A stretch of DNA of 64,000 nucleotides from Phycicoccus sp. Root101 (GCF_001426245.1 NZ_LMCM01000010.1:124001-188000); one strand, 5' to 3'. Positions 23,253 through 31,769 are shown, counted from the stretch's first letter. The notes: generated by a model not told the origin, from the letters alone. Made by a program: numbers and translations.

Positions 23253-24746
23253 TCAGCCCCGCGCGGAGCCGAGGCCGAGGACGACGGCCAGTCCCAGCGC
23301 GCTGCGCGGGTCGTATGCCGTGCGCCAGAGCCCGCCGTGCACGGCGCCGTCCGCCTCGGCGAGCCAGGGGGCACGGGCCGGGCCGGCCTCCGTGTCGGAG
23401 GTCTGCAGGTCGTGGACGAGCAGGGCCGCCATGAGGGTGTTGCTCGTGGCGGGCTCGAACACCTCGATGCCGAACCGGTGGGCACCGGCGTAGGCCGAGG
23501 CCAGGGCGCGGTTCTTGACGACCGAGCGGGTCCGCGTCGGAGGGGCGACGTTGAGCGAGACCGTCACGCCGTCCCGGGCGGCGACGGTGGCGCGCCACCG
23601 CTGCAGCCGCTTGGCGAGGGCGTAGTTCGGACCCTGCTGCGGCACCAGGCTGTCGTTGAGACCGGGGTCGGAGCCGGGGGCGTAGTTGCGCTGGAGCAGC
23701 CGTCCCCCGCTCACGGTCCGCAGGGCCGGGCGGAGCACTCGGGTCACCGCGGACGGCGACCGGTACGCCCGGGTCGAGAACTCCACCGCCTCACGCGGCA
23801 CGGCGAACACGTCGGTCGGGGTCGCCAGGAAGGCCAGGGCGACGTCCGACCGGCGGCGCAGCAGCTCGACGCTGAGGGCGTCGACGGCCGAGGACACGCG
23901 CACGTTGGTGGCGCCGTCGGCATACACGTAGTTGCCCAGCACGAGCGGGCCCTCGAGCTCGGTGAGCCAGTCGGCGACCGCGGGGAGTCCGTGGACGAGG
24001 TCCGCCCCGGCGCCGGAGGCGAGGTCGGCCGTCTCCGGTGCCACGCCGGGCGACGACCCGCCGGCGACGGGCAGGTGCAGCGTGCCGGCCGAACCCGCGG
24101 CGACGTCGACGACCCGCATCCAGATGTCGGGGCGGGGGAGGTCGACCCCGACCACCTCGGCGCCCCAGGACAGCAGGGCGCGCAGCGGACCCATCTCGGC
24201 ACCGGCGCCGAGCACCACGACCTTCCGCCCGGACAGGTCGAGCCACTCGGGGTGCTCCAGCACCTCGCGGACCTTGTCCGCGGCGGAGGGTTCCAGCGAC
24301 CCGGCCGCGACCCACCGGTCGAGCTGGCGCCGCAGGCCGTCACCGGCGAGGCGCTCGCCGTGCATGGGCAGCGTGAGCGAGGTGGCGCGCTCGCCGGACC
24401 CGCGGACGGTGGCGGTCTCCAGCGGGACCCGGGACCCGGTGGCGGCAGAGAAGGCCTCGCCCAGCGGTACCTCGCTCCGGGCCGTCGCGCAGCGCATCCG
24501 GGAGTGCAGCGAGTCGAGCCCGGACCGCGCGACGTCGACTGCCGCCTCGCCGTCCCGCAGCAGCCCGGCCTCGACCATCCGTCGGAAGTGGACCAGGTAG
24601 CCCTGGCGCCAGTTCGTCTCGCGCTCGGCTGCGTGTGCCCCCACAGGGTCGACCTCACGCAGGGCGTCGGCCACGACTGCCCGCCCCAGCGCGGACGTGG
24701 ACCGCTTGCCGTCGACCTCGGGGAAGACCACTCCGGTGTGCGCCAT
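23253..24746 (-). CDS. Conserved hypothetical protein with Rossmann-like motif
   Basis: 497 residues, soluble, no signal peptide. An N-terminal helical part (1-180) with ERETNWRQGYLVHFRRMVEAG precedes a dinucleotide-binding-like motif KVVVLGAGAEMGPLRALLSWGAEVVGVD (about 190-217). Then LVLGNYVYADG, AFLATPTDVFAVP and a C-terminal part with LNVAPPTRTRSVVKN. I cannot assign a reaction; an NAD(P)- or SAM-binding enzyme is possible. ATG 24746 lies 7 nt after CATACT on the minus strand, a leaderless-type start; the frame extends a little upstream. It stands alone between hairpins. Confidence 0.7.
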   Translation of the reverse strand: MAHTGVVFPEVDGKRSTSALGRAVVADALREVDPVGAHAAERETNWRQGYLVHFRRMVEAGLLRDGEAAVDVARSGLDSLHSRMRCATARSEVPLGEAFSAATGSRVPLETATVRGSGERATSLTLPMHGERLAGDGLRRQLDRWVAAGSLEPSAADKVREVLEHPEWLDLSGRKVVVLGAGAEMGPLRALLSWGAEVVGVDLPRPDIWMRVVDVAAGSAGTLHLPVAGGSSPGVAPETADLASGAGADLVHGLPAVADWLTELEGPLVLGNYVYADGATNVRVSSAVDALSVELLRRRSDVALAFLATPTDVFAVPREAVEFSTRAYRSPSAVTRVLRPALRTVSGGRLLQRNYAPGSDPGLNDSLVPQQGPNYALAKRLQRWRATVAARDGVTVSLNVAPPTRTRSVVKNRALASAYAGAHRFGIEVFEPATSNTLMAALLVHDLQTSDTEAGPARAPWLAEADGAVHGGLWRTAYDPRSALGLAVVLGLGSARG

Positions 24747-24780
24747 GCGGGCGAGTATGCCGTGCTTCACCCACAACCGA

Positions 24781-24828
24781 CTTCGGGTGCCCGGACGGTC
24801 GGAGTTCCGACCGTCCGGGCACCCGAAG
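24781..24828 (-). terminator. Terminator of pckG (22-bp perfect hairpin)
   Basis: Arms 24781-24802 (starting CTTCGGGTGCCCGG) and 24807-24828 are perfect complements over 22 bp with the loop AGTT. It lies 32 bp after the pckG stop and just upstream of the next minus-strand gene. The tail has few T residues. Confidence 0.8.
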
Positions 24829-24859
24829 CGGAAGAGCGCGGGGCGAGGACGCCCTCAGG

Positions 24860-26698
24860 TCACTCCACGCCGAGGCGCGCCTTGAGGCCGTCGAGCTCCA
24901 CCTGCAGCTGGGTCGGGAGGTTCTCGCCGAACTTGGCGAACCACTCCTCGATCTGCGGGATCTCGGCCTTCCACTCGTCGGCGTCGACCGCGAGCGCCTG
25001 CTCGAGCTCGGCGTCGCTCATGTCGAGCCCCGTGGTGTCGAGCGACTCCGGCGTCGGCACGTGGCCGATCGGGGTCTCGACGGCCGCGGCCTTGCCCTCG
25101 ATGCGCTCGATGGCCCACTTGAGGACGCGGCTGTTCTCGCCGAACCCGGGCCACAGGAAGTCACCGTCGTCGCCGCGACGGAACCAGTTGACGTAGAAGA
25201 TCTTCGGCAGCTTGGTCGAGTCGGCGTCCTTGCCGAGGTTGACCCAGTGCTGGAAGTAGTCGCCGGCGTTGTAGCCGATGAAGGGCAGCATCGCCATCGG
25301 GTCGCGGCGGACGACGCCCACCGCGCCGGTGGCGGCGGCAGTGGTCTCGGAGGAGAGCGTCGCCCCCATGAAGGTGCCGTGGATCCAGTCGCGGGCCTCG
25401 GTGACCAGCGGGACGGTGGTCTTGCGGCGGCCACCGAAGAAGATCGCCGAGATCGGGACACCCTTGGGGTCGTAGTACTCCTTGGCGAGGATGTCGCACT
25501 GCTCGATCGGGGTGCAGTAGCGGCTGTTCGCGTGGCTCGAGAGCTCCTCGGAGTCGGGCGTCCAGTCCTCGCCCTTCCAGCTGGTGGCGTGGTCGGGGGT
25601 GTTCTCCAGGCCCTCCCACCAGATGTCGCCGTCGTCCTTGAGCGCGACGTTGGTGAAGACCGAGTTGCCCTTGTTGATGGTCTTCATCGCGTTCGGGTTG
25701 GTGTGCTCGTTGGTGCCCGGGGCGACGCCGAAGAACCCGAACTCGGGGTTCACGGCATACAGCCGGCCGTCCTCACCGAAGCGCATCCAGGCGATGTCGT
25801 CGCCCAGGGTCTCGACCTTCCAGCCGGGGATGGTCGGCGCGAGCATCGCGAGGTTGGTCTTCCCGCAGGCGCTCGGGAAGGCGGCTGCGATGTAGTAGAC
25901 CTGCTGCTCCGGCGAGATGAGCTTGAGGATGAGCATGTGCTCGGCGAGCCAGCCCTCGTCGCGGGCCATGACCGACGCGATGCGCAGCGAGTAGCACTTC
26001 TTGCCGAGCAGGGCGTTGCCGCCGTAGCCGGAGCCGTAGCTCCAGATCATCCGCTCCTCGGGGAACTGCACGATGTACTTCTCGGGGTTGCAGGGCCACT
26101 TGACGTCCTGCTGGCCCGGCTCGAGCGGGGCGCCGACCGAGTGCAGGGCGGGGACGTACTTGGCCGCGTCACCGAGCTCCTCGATGCGACGGAGCACGTT
26201 GACGCCGCAGCGGGCCATGACGCGCATCGAGGCGACGACGTACTCGGAGTCGGTGAGCTCGACACCGAACATCGGGTTCTCGGAGTTGAGGTGGCCCATG
26301 ACGAACGGGATGACGTACATCGTCCGGCCCTTCATGCAGCCGGCGTAGAGCCCGCGCATGAGGTCCTTCATCTCGTTCGGGTCCATCCAGTTGTTGGTGG
26401 GCCCGGCGTCCTTCTCGTCGACGGAGCAGATGTAGGTGCGGTCCTCGACCCGGGCGACGTCGGTCGGGTCGGAGGCGGCGTAGAAGCTGTTGGGCTTGAG
26501 CTCGTCGTTGAGCCGGACGAAGGTCCCGGCGGCCACGAGCTTGTCGGTGAGGCGGGTCCACTCGGCGTCGGAGCCGGTGACCCACTCGATGTGGTCGGGG
26601 GTGGTCAGTGCGGCCACCTCGTCGACCCAGGCCTGGAGGCCTGCGTGCGTGGTGCCCCCCGCCCGCTGGTCGGTGTGCTGCGTCGCCTCGGTCGTCAT
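24860..26698 (-). CDS. pckG: Phosphoenolpyruvate carboxykinase (GTP)
   Basis: 612 residues, full length for GTP-PEPCK, cytoplasmic. It interconverts oxaloacetate and phosphoenolpyruvate, the first step of gluconeogenesis from TCA intermediates. Visible motifs: [14 protein letters not shown]-loop with the reactive Cys (about 275-287), LGDDIAWM kinase-2 motif, [31 protein letters not shown] and the GTP-binding [18 protein letters not shown] 26698 begins MTTEATQH; an AAAGGGA site lies about 15 nt upstream. A 500-bp upstream region carries a CRP/GlxR-like site and a tandem TTGCAA element, so carbon-source control is likely. Confidence 0.97.
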   Translation of the reverse strand: MTTEATQHTDQRAGGTTHAGLQAWVDEVAALTTPDHIEWVTGSDAEWTRLTDKLVAAGTFVRLNDELKPNSFYAASDPTDVARVEDRTYICSVDEKDAGPTNNWMDPNEMKDLMRGLYAGCMKGRTMYVIPFVMGHLNSENPMFGVELTDSEYVVASMRVMARCGVNVLRRIEELGDAAKYVPALHSVGAPLEPGQQDVKWPCNPEKYIVQFPEERMIWSYGSGYGGNALLGKKCYSLRIASVMARDEGWLAEHMLILKLISPEQQVYYIAAAFPSACGKTNLAMLAPTIPGWKVETLGDDIAWMRFGEDGRLYAVNPEFGFFGVAPGTNEHTNPNAMKTINKGNSVFTNVALKDDGDIWWEGLENTPDHATSWKGEDWTPDSEELSSHANSRYCTPIEQCDILAKEYYDPKGVPISAIFFGGRRKTTVPLVTEARDWIHGTFMGATLSSETTAAATGAVGVVRRDPMAMLPFIGYNAGDYFQHWVNLGKDADSTKLPKIFYVNWFRRGDDGDFLWPGFGENSRVLKWAIERIEGKAAAVETPIGHVPTPESLDTTGLDMSDAELEQALAVDADEWKAEIPQIEEWFAKFGENLPTQLQVELDGLKARLGVE

Positions 26699-26856
26699 CG
26701 TGATCGGCCGTCCCTTTCGCCCGGGCGCGAGCGCCCCCGGGATCACCGCGGTTGAATGCGTCCACGTCGACCGGAGTCCACATGGTGAACGCTTCTGATC
26801 TGGCCAAGGTAGCCCCGCCGTCACGGTGCCAGGTACCACCGGCGCAGGAGATCGCT

Positions 26857-26872
26857 CGTGAAAAGCCTCACA
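26857..26872. promoter_or_regulatory. CRP/GlxR-like site upstream of pckG
   Basis: CGTGA-AAAGCC-TCACA, one base from the TGTGA-N6-TCACA consensus, about 160 bp upstream of the pckG start. GlxR is known to act at pck in Corynebacterium; the match here is by eye. Confidence 0.5.
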
Positions 26873-26905
26873 ACCGGCGGGTAGCCCTGACCTGCATGTT
26901 TGCTT

Positions 26906-26922
26906 CTTGCAAGGCTTGCAAG
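26906..26922. repeat. Tandem CTTGCAAG palindromes
   Basis: CTTGCAAG at 26906-26913 and again at 26915-26922, separated by one G; each copy is self-complementary. It resembles RamB-type TTTGCAA boxes of acetate/gluconeogenic genes and lies about 210 bp upstream of pckG. Confidence 0.5.
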
Positions 26923-27193
26923 ATCCTTCCGGAATCGGTGGCATTTCTTGCCCGGCGGCCGCCTCGGTGTCCCCTGCGGGTGGACCGCTGCGCCGGGCCT
27001 CGGGGCGCATCGGACGGGTCGTCAGTGGGTTCCCCAGCCGGTGACGAGCGGGGTATGGCGCGCCCCGCCGGGCCTCTCGCGCCGGTCGTCGGCGGGGGTG
27101 TCGGCGCTGGCCTGGCCCACCGATTTCGTGTGCGAGGGGGTCAGCCGGTAGTCTTTCCCGTCGTTGCCTCGGGCGATCCCTGAGGCGACATTC

Positions 27194-27266
27194 GCGCCCG
27201 TAGCTCAACGGATAGAGCATCTGACTACGGATCAGAAGGTTAGGGGTTCGAATCCCTTCGGGCGCA
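27194..27266 (+). tRNA. tRNA-Arg (anticodon ACG)
   Basis: 73 nt. The acceptor stem GCGCCCG (27194-27200) pairs with CGGGCGC (27259-27265), discriminator A at 27266. Anticodon arm TCTGA/TCAGA encloses CTACGGA with anticodon ACG, whose A34 is normally edited to inosine by TadA. The T arm AGGGGTTCGAATCCCT is standard. CCA is not encoded. Confidence 0.96.
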
Positions 27267-27286
27267 CTCTGTGTTGAGACAGAACG

Positions 27287-27320
27287 ACGAAACCCCGGTC
27301 CTGTTGGGCCGGGGTTTCGT
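27287..27320 (+). terminator. Terminator after tRNA-Arg
   Basis: A 12-bp stem ACGAAACCCCGG (27287-27298) and its complement (27309-27320) with a 10-nt loop, followed by GTGTGTCC. It also faces the end of the convergent membrane protein gene. Confidence 0.75.
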
Positions 27321-27337
27321 GTGTCCGGGGGCGGTCG

Positions 27338-27847
27338 TCAGCCGTGCGCGAGGAGCTCCAGGCCGATGACGGCCAGCCCGAGCGCGAACTCGGCTCCCAG
27401 CGCGATCAGCCGCTTCCACCAGGCCATCGGCACCCGGCGCACCGCGAGGTAGCCGATGACGACGAGGGACGCGACCAGGGCGATCGTGGATGCGCGCAGC
27501 GCCGCCTCGAGCCGCCAGCGTCCGAGCGCGGCCAGGCCGAGGAACACCATCGGCAGCACCACCACGCTGAATGCTCCGAAGCTGACGGCGGCCATGTGTG
27601 CCAGCTCGGCCCGCGTCGGGAACGCGGCGTGCACGGCCAGGTGGGACACGAGGTCGGCCACGAACACCGCGAGCAGGGTCCCGACGACCGTGATGGCCAG
27701 GGTCGCGGCAGCCTCGCCGACGTGCAGCCCCTCGGAACGACCTCGGAGCGCGAGCAGGACGGCCAGTCCCGTGAAGGTGACGTAGACCCGCTCCTTGAGC
27801 GCATCGACGCGTTGCTCGGCGGTGGCGGGCGTCCGCGGGTCGTCCAT
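27338..27847 (-). CDS. Four-helix membrane protein of unknown function
   Basis: 169 residues with about four or five hydrophobic helices: about 25-38 (FTGLAVLLALRG), 48-72 (AATLAITVVGTLLAVFVADL), 85-110, 118-138 and 148-168. No enzymatic motif is seen. ATG 27847 is preceded by TACCCT 6 nt upstream on the minus strand, a leaderless-type start; there is no ribosome site. The frame extends to 27895, but that part is unlike a membrane protein start. Confidence 0.65.
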   Translation of the reverse strand: MDDPRTPATAEQRVDALKERVYVTFTGLAVLLALRGRSEGLHVGEAAATLAITVVGTLLAVFVADLVSHLAVHAAFPTRAELAHMAAVSFGAFSVVVLPMVFLGLAALGRWRLEAALRASTIALVASLVVIGYLAVRRVPMAWWKRLIALGAEFALGLAVIGLELLAHG

Positions 27848-27950
27848 GCCGTCAGGGTATGGCGCGGCCCACGCCAGGAGGAGCCCCTCGAGCATGCGGT
27901 GCCAACAGCTCCGCGCGCCCGCTGCGCCGATGGCTCGAGCGACCCGGACG

Positions 27951-27986
27951 AGGGTGCGGGTGGTGCCCCGTCACCGCCCGCACCCT
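27951..27986 (-). terminator. Terminator of the methyltransferase gene
   Basis: AGGGTGCGGG...CCCGCACCCT with additional GGTG/CACC pairs, loop CCCCGT; it begins 5 bp after the stop of the minus-strand gene. Confidence 0.65.
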
Positions 27987-27990
27987 GACG

Positions 27991-28743
27991 TCACCGATGC
28001 CTGCGGAACAGGGCGGCGTGGAGGAAGTCCTGGGTGAAGACGGGGGCGCCCACCTCGTCGGCGGTCGGCTGGCGCCCGGCAGCGACGAGGTCGAGGTCCT
28101 CGAACACGTCGACCAGCTCGTCGAGGTCGTAGCCCACACCGCCCTCCAGGGCGCCCTGTCGCAGGAGCATCGCGTCGTCCGCGGTCGTCCCCATCCGCCC
28201 GGCGGCGAACGTGACGATGCCGAACACCCCGTGCGGAGCGAGGGTCGCGTGCAGCGCAGCGCGGTAGGAGATCCGCCGGTGCGGGGCGAGGTGGTGGAAG
28301 CACCCGGAGTCGTAGACGAGGTCGAAGGGAGCGCCCGGCACCTCCTCCCGGATGAAGTCCCGGAGCAGGTAGGTGGGGTCCGGACTGCGACGCGCGGCCT
28401 CGGCCATGGCCGGCGCGGCGACGTCGATGCCGGTGACCGAGAACCCCTGGCGCGCAAGCCAGGCGGAGTTGCGGCCGAGTCCGCAGCCGACGTCGAGCGC
28501 GGTCGGTGGGCGGCCCGGGTCGGCCGACGGCGGCAACAGGTGGGCTGCCTGCCAGGCCACGAGGTTGGCGTCCGGCAGGTCCGTGCCCAGGAGGTGGCCC
28601 GGCTGCTGCAGGAGGCGTCCCCAGAACTCGGAGGCGCCGGCGCTCGTCCGGTCGGCGTCCGCGCCATACAGGCCGTCGAGCAGCTCCATGAGCTGCTCCG
28701 TGGTGCTCACGCGTCCGGGTGGCGGCAGGGGTGCGGAGGTCAT
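27991..28743 (-). CDS. Class I SAM-dependent methyltransferase
   Basis: 250 residues. SAM motif I ALDVGCGLGRNSAWL (about 83-97), the acidic end of beta-2 VTGIDVAAPAM, FDLVYDSGCFHHLAPHRR (motif for beta-4, about 145-162) and GVFGIVTFAAGRMG are typical of the Methyltransf_11/25-like fold. The thiopurine-methyltransferase-like subgroup is a good guess. ATG 28743 overlaps the upstream membrane protein stop (ATGA), so both are one operon. The substrate is unknown. Confidence 0.85.
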   Translation of the reverse strand: MTSAPLPPPGRVSTTEQLMELLDGLYGADADRTSAGASEFWGRLLQQPGHLLGTDLPDANLVAWQAAHLLPPSADPGRPPTALDVGCGLGRNSAWLARQGFSVTGIDVAAPAMAEAARRSPDPTYLLRDFIREEVPGAPFDLVYDSGCFHHLAPHRRISYRAALHATLAPHGVFGIVTFAAGRMGTTADDAMLLRQGALEGGVGYDLDELVDVFEDLDLVAAGRQPTADEVGAPVFTQDFLHAALFRRHR

Positions 28744-29747
28744 GCGGCCCCTGGTCGGTCGGCGAGGTGGGCCCGCAGGGCGACGTAGACCTTGCGGACG
28801 CCGATCGCGCGCTGGAGGTCGTCCTCGATGCGGGTGAAGAACTCGCGACGGTAGTTCTCGTCGATGACGGCCTGGACGGTGAAGTACAGGCCGGAGAAGC
28901 CGGACAGGAACACCGCCACCGAGAACAGCTCGTCGCTGATCAGGTGGAACGGGCCGGTGAAGTGCGGCGGCGCGCCGACCCAGGTCTGGATCACGCTGGG
29001 ACGGATGGCGATCGAGCCGAACACCACGAAGAACGCGAACACGATGAGCACCAGCGACAGCATCTGGATCGCCTGGGCGACGAACAGCATGAGCATGAGG
29101 TTGCGGCGCTGCAGCGGCGGGAGCCGGATACCGGCGACCTCGGTCGCGAGGTGGGGCTCGGCGAGGATCTCCCGGGCGGCCGAGGCGACCGGTGTGCCCC
29201 TGCACGTGTCGGCGAGGCGCTCGCCGTCGACCTCGACCCCGACGCGCTCGATCTCGCTGGCGAACGACGGCGCGAGGAAGGCCACGGCGAGGAGGGCGAA
29301 GATCCCGACGCTGGCCCACAGCAGCGGACGCGGCAGGGCCGAGGACACCTGCCAGACCTCGGTGTTGATGAACAGGAAGGTGATGAACAGCAGCAGGAAC
29401 GGCAGCGCCCGCGTGGCGAGCGGCCCGATCAGCGACCGGTTCTCCCAGGCGTGTGCGAGCGCCCAGCGCCCGATCCGCCCGACGCGGAAGACCCGCACCC
29501 CGCGGGCGAGCACGCCGACGACCAGCACCGAGACGGCGGCGGTGGCGACGTCGCCGGCCGACCAGCCGACCGCGGCCGTCACCGCCGCGATCACGACGGC
29601 CGGGACGGTGAGCGCCAGCGCCCAGAACCCCACCGCCCGCGGACGCAGCGCCCGCTGGATGGCCTCGTGGCCGGACTCGACGAAGTACGGCAGGCCGTGC
29701 TCGTCGAACCAGCGCTCGCACTTGGCGACGTCGTTGGTGGTCAGCAC
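28740..29747 (-). CDS. Conserved actinobacterial polytopic membrane protein
   Basis: 335 residues with an N-terminal cytoplasmic segment and about seven hydrophobic helices (about 41-65, 68-85, 112-130, 138-158, 215-240, 268-290 among them). The C-terminal cytoplasmic stretch (about 290-335) is charged (DENYRREFFTRIEDD). No transporter or enzyme motif is recognised. The GTG start at 29747 has no strong ribosome site. Its stop overlaps the methyltransferase start. Confidence 0.65.
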   Translation of the reverse strand: MLTTNDVAKCERWFDEHGLPYFVESGHEAIQRALRPRAVGFWALALTVPAVVIAAVTAAVGWSAGDVATAAVSVLVVGVLARGVRVFRVGRIGRWALAHAWENRSLIGPLATRALPFLLLFITFLFINTEVWQVSSALPRPLLWASVGIFALLAVAFLAPSFASEIERVGVEVDGERLADTCRGTPVASAAREILAEPHLATEVAGIRLPPLQRRNLMLMLFVAQAIQMLSLVLIVFAFFVVFGSIAIRPSVIQTWVGAPPHFTGPFHLISDELFSVAVFLSGFSGLYFTVQAVIDENYRREFFTRIEDDLQRAIGVRKVYVALRAHLADRPGAA

Positions 29748-29771
29748 GGACCCAACCCTGTCAGGTCGGCG

Positions 29772-30251
29772 TCAGAGCCGGGGGTCGCCGGGCGTGACGT
29801 CGTCGACGGCGATGTCCACCGACGCCGTGCGTTGCTCGAACGCCGGTGGTCCGAGGACCTCCTCGAGGGCCGCCAGCACGGCACGGCGGGCCTCGTCGGC
29901 GGCCTGGCGCAGGTCGGTGCCGTAGGCGGCGACGAGGGAGACGGTGGCGCCGGTGCACTCGTGGCCGTCGAGCAGCAGGGAGATCCGGCTGGGGGCGCAC
30001 GACTCGACCGAGTCCAGGGCGCGGCGCAGGGTCGAGATGACGACCTGGTCGCTGATCGAGAGCCGGTCGGCACCGTCCGGCACGGGGAAGGTCGCGTCCA
30101 CGGGCCAGGACCGGCGGGTCGCGGCACGCACGGCTGCCAGCACCCGCTGGCTGGCCTGGTCCCATCCGGGGTCGTGCGCCTCGCGCAGCGCACGGATGGA
30201 CCGGTCGAGCATCGCGGAACCTGGGGAGAGGTCTTCGGGCTCGGGCGTCAT
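29772..30251 (-). CDS. Asp23/Gls24-like domain protein coupled to a sigma factor
   Basis: 159 residues. The C-terminal 90 residues (ISDQVVISTLRRALDSVE... GTDLRQAADEARRAVLAALEEVLG) follow the Asp23/Gls24 pattern of a small alpha-beta domain ending in a paired beta strand (ASVDIAVDDV). The N-terminal 65 residues are helical and contain the pattern LDRSIRALREAHDPGWDQASQRVL. ATG 30251 overlaps the sigma factor stop by 4 bp (ATGA), the position normally held by an anti-sigma factor. It may link the sigma factor to the divergent Asp23 operon; that role is inferred. Confidence 0.65.
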   Translation of the reverse strand: MTPEPEDLSPGSAMLDRSIRALREAHDPGWDQASQRVLAAVRAATRRSWPVDATFPVPDGADRLSISDQVVISTLRRALDSVESCAPSRISLLLDGHECTGATVSLVAAYGTDLRQAADEARRAVLAALEEVLGPPAFEQRTASVDIAVDDVTPGDPRL

Positions 30252-30805
30252 CTCCTCCACCTTGCCATCCTCTCGCTCAGGTTGCGACGGGCTCGGAACA
30301 GGTGACCACGCACGGCGTCGGGGGTCATCCCCTGGGCTGCGGCGACCTCGGCTTGGCTCATCCCCTCGATCTCGACGAGGATCCAGCACGCGCGTTGACG
30401 ATAGGGCAGCTCGCGCAGCGCGCGGTCGAGTGCGTCGACGAGCTCCTGGTGGGTCGCCTCGGCGAACGGGTCGCCACCCCCGGTCGGGATGGCGTCCATC
30501 AGCGCGTCGTCGATGGGGACGGCGCGGGCCCGGCGGTTCCGGTCGGCGACCTTGTGGGCGACGATCGAGAACAGCCAGGTCTTGAGCGAGGAGCGGGCGT
30601 CGAAACGGTCCAGCGCCTTCCAGGCGGCGACGAACGCCTCCTGCACGACGTCCTGGGCGTCGCCCGGGTCGCCCGTGGTGCGGGCGGCATACCGGTAGAG
30701 CGAGGGTCCGTAGCGGTGGACGATCACCTCGAACGACTCACGGTCGCCGAGGGCGGCGGCGCGGGCGAGAGCGGCATCGCCGGTGCGGTCCGAGGGCGCA
30801 GCCAT
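30248..30805 (-). CDS. RNA polymerase sigma factor, ECF type
   Basis: 185 residues. Region 2 (about 30-95) has YRYAARTTGDPGDAQDVVQEAFVAAWKALDRFD and the promoter-melting SLKTWLFSIVAHKVADRNRR; region 4 (about 125-180) has LRELPYRQRACWILVEIEGMSQAEVAAAQG and VRGHLFRARRNL. ATG 30805 is the usual start; the frame extends to 30862 without a ribosome site. Divergent from the Asp23 operon across a 209-bp region with a CRP-type site. It probably controls envelope stress genes including that operon, by inference. Confidence 0.92.
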   Translation of the reverse strand: MAAPSDRTGDAALARAAALGDRESFEVIVHRYGPSLYRYAARTTGDPGDAQDVVQEAFVAAWKALDRFDARSSLKTWLFSIVAHKVADRNRRARAVPIDDALMDAIPTGGGDPFAEATHQELVDALDRALRELPYRQRACWILVEIEGMSQAEVAAAQGMTPDAVRGHLFRARRNLSERMARWRR

Positions 30806-30921
30806 GGCCCGCCCCCTGTCTCCCACGTCGACGATCCTCACACGGCTCACCGCACTCGGCATCGTGGGCGCGGGCGGCCCCGGTCCGAGCCACGCCCACC
30901 CCTGACCAGCCGGCCGGCAGC

Positions 30922-30937
30922 TGTGAGGCAGGTCACA
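30922..30937. promoter_or_regulatory. Perfect CRP/GlxR-type binding site
   Basis: TGTGA-GGCAGG-TCACA matches the TGTGA-N6-TCACA consensus of cAMP-receptor-family regulators exactly. It lies 77 bp upstream of the Asp23 start and 116 bp upstream of the sigma factor start, so it could act on either gene. Confidence 0.65.
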
Positions 30938-31014
30938 GGGGAGGAGGCGTGCGGTTTGCGGCCCTCGCCGCGACTACACCTACGACAGACACGAACGACC
31001 GAAAGGAACGTCCC

Positions 31015-31476
31015 ATGGCAGACAGCCAGACCGCCCAGACCTCCTCCGCTGTGACCAAGCCCACGGAGTCCGCCCTCACCACCTCCCAGGGCAAGACGGT
31101 CATCGCCGATGTCGTCGTCTCGAAGATCGCCGGCATCGCGACCCGTGAGGTCGCCGGTGTCCACGACCTCGGCGGCGGCGCGGCCCGCGCGGTCGGTGCC
31201 CTCCGTGAGCGCATCCCCGGCAGCCGCACCAACCAGTCGCAGGGTGTCGGGGTCGAGGTCGGCGAGAAGCAGGCCGCGATCGACATCGACCTCGTCGCGC
31301 AGTACGGCGTCGGCATCGCCGACCTCGCCGGCGCGATCCGCCGCAACGTCATCGCCGCCGTGGAGCGCATGACCGGGCTCGAGGTGACCGAGGTCAACAT
31401 CACCGTCCACGACGTCTACCTCGAGGACGACGCGACGTCCGCGGACGAGGCCGACTCCTCGCCGCGCGTGCAGTGA
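31015..31476 (+). CDS. Asp23/Gls24 family envelope stress protein
   Basis: 153 residues. A Ser/Thr/Ala-rich N-terminus precedes the Asp23 domain (about 22-140): KTVIADVVVSKIAGIATREVAGVHDLG, VEVGEKQAAIDIDLVAQYGVGIADLAGAIRRNVIAAVERMTGLEVTEVNITVHDVYL. Asp23 proteins are abundant, membrane-recruited cytoplasmic proteins linked to cell-envelope homeostasis. ATG 31015 has a strong GAAAGGAACG site. It is the first gene of a tightly packed operon that also encodes the likely membrane anchors. Confidence 0.92.
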   Translation: MADSQTAQTSSAVTKPTESALTTSQGKTVIADVVVSKIAGIATREVAGVHDLGGGAARAVGALRERIPGSRTNQSQGVGVEVGEKQAAIDIDLVAQYGVGIADLAGAIRRNVIAAVERMTGLEVTEVNITVHDVYLEDDATSADEADSSPRVQ

Positions 31477-31769
31477 CCGGCGTCGAGGGCGGTCAGCCCG
31501 ACGAGCGCGACCCGATCGACGACATCGCCGCCGCGGTGCTCGCCGTCCCGGGGGTCAGCGACCTGCACGCCGGCATGTTCGGCGAGGTCGCGACCTACCT
31601 CCCCGGTCGCCGCGTCTCCGGCATCCGCCTCCAGCCCGACCTCACCGAGGTGCACCTGACCATCGCGTTCGGCTCACCGGTGCGGGAGACCGCTGACGCG
31701 GTCCGCCGCGCCGTGGCCGAGCAGGTCGGTACCCCGGTGCACGTCACGGTCGAGGACGTCGTCCCCTGA
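31473..31769 (+). CDS. Short Asp23-like protein
   Basis: 98 residues. The pattern IAAAVLAVPGVSDLHAGMFGEVATYLPGRRVSGIRL... ADAVRRAVAEQVGTPVHVTVEDVVP is a minimal Asp23 domain lacking the N-terminal extension. The GTG start overlaps the preceding stop by 4 bp (GTGA) and its TGA is nested with the next ATG (TGATG). Likely part of the same multimeric assembly as the larger Asp23 protein. Confidence 0.8.
   Translation: MTGVEGGQPDERDPIDDIAAAVLAVPGVSDLHAGMFGEVATYLPGRRVSGIRLQPDLTEVHLTIAFGSPVRETADAVRRAVAEQVGTPVHVTVEDVVP

Larger units (their letters stand above)
26699..27193. other. Long intergenic region between pckG and tRNA-Arg
   Basis: 495 bp without a convincing gene. A 143-codon frame (26752-27183, +) has no family features and poor coding character. 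The half nearer pckG is less GC-rich and holds the two candidate regulatory sites described separately. Near the right end TTCGTG (27125-27130) and TAGTCT (27149-27154), 18 nt apart, could be the tRNA-Arg promoter. Confidence 0.5.

Noticed and set aside
26752-27183. 143-codon frame between pckG and tRNA-Arg
   Set aside because: No ribosome site and no domain features, and it runs over the candidate regulatory sites.
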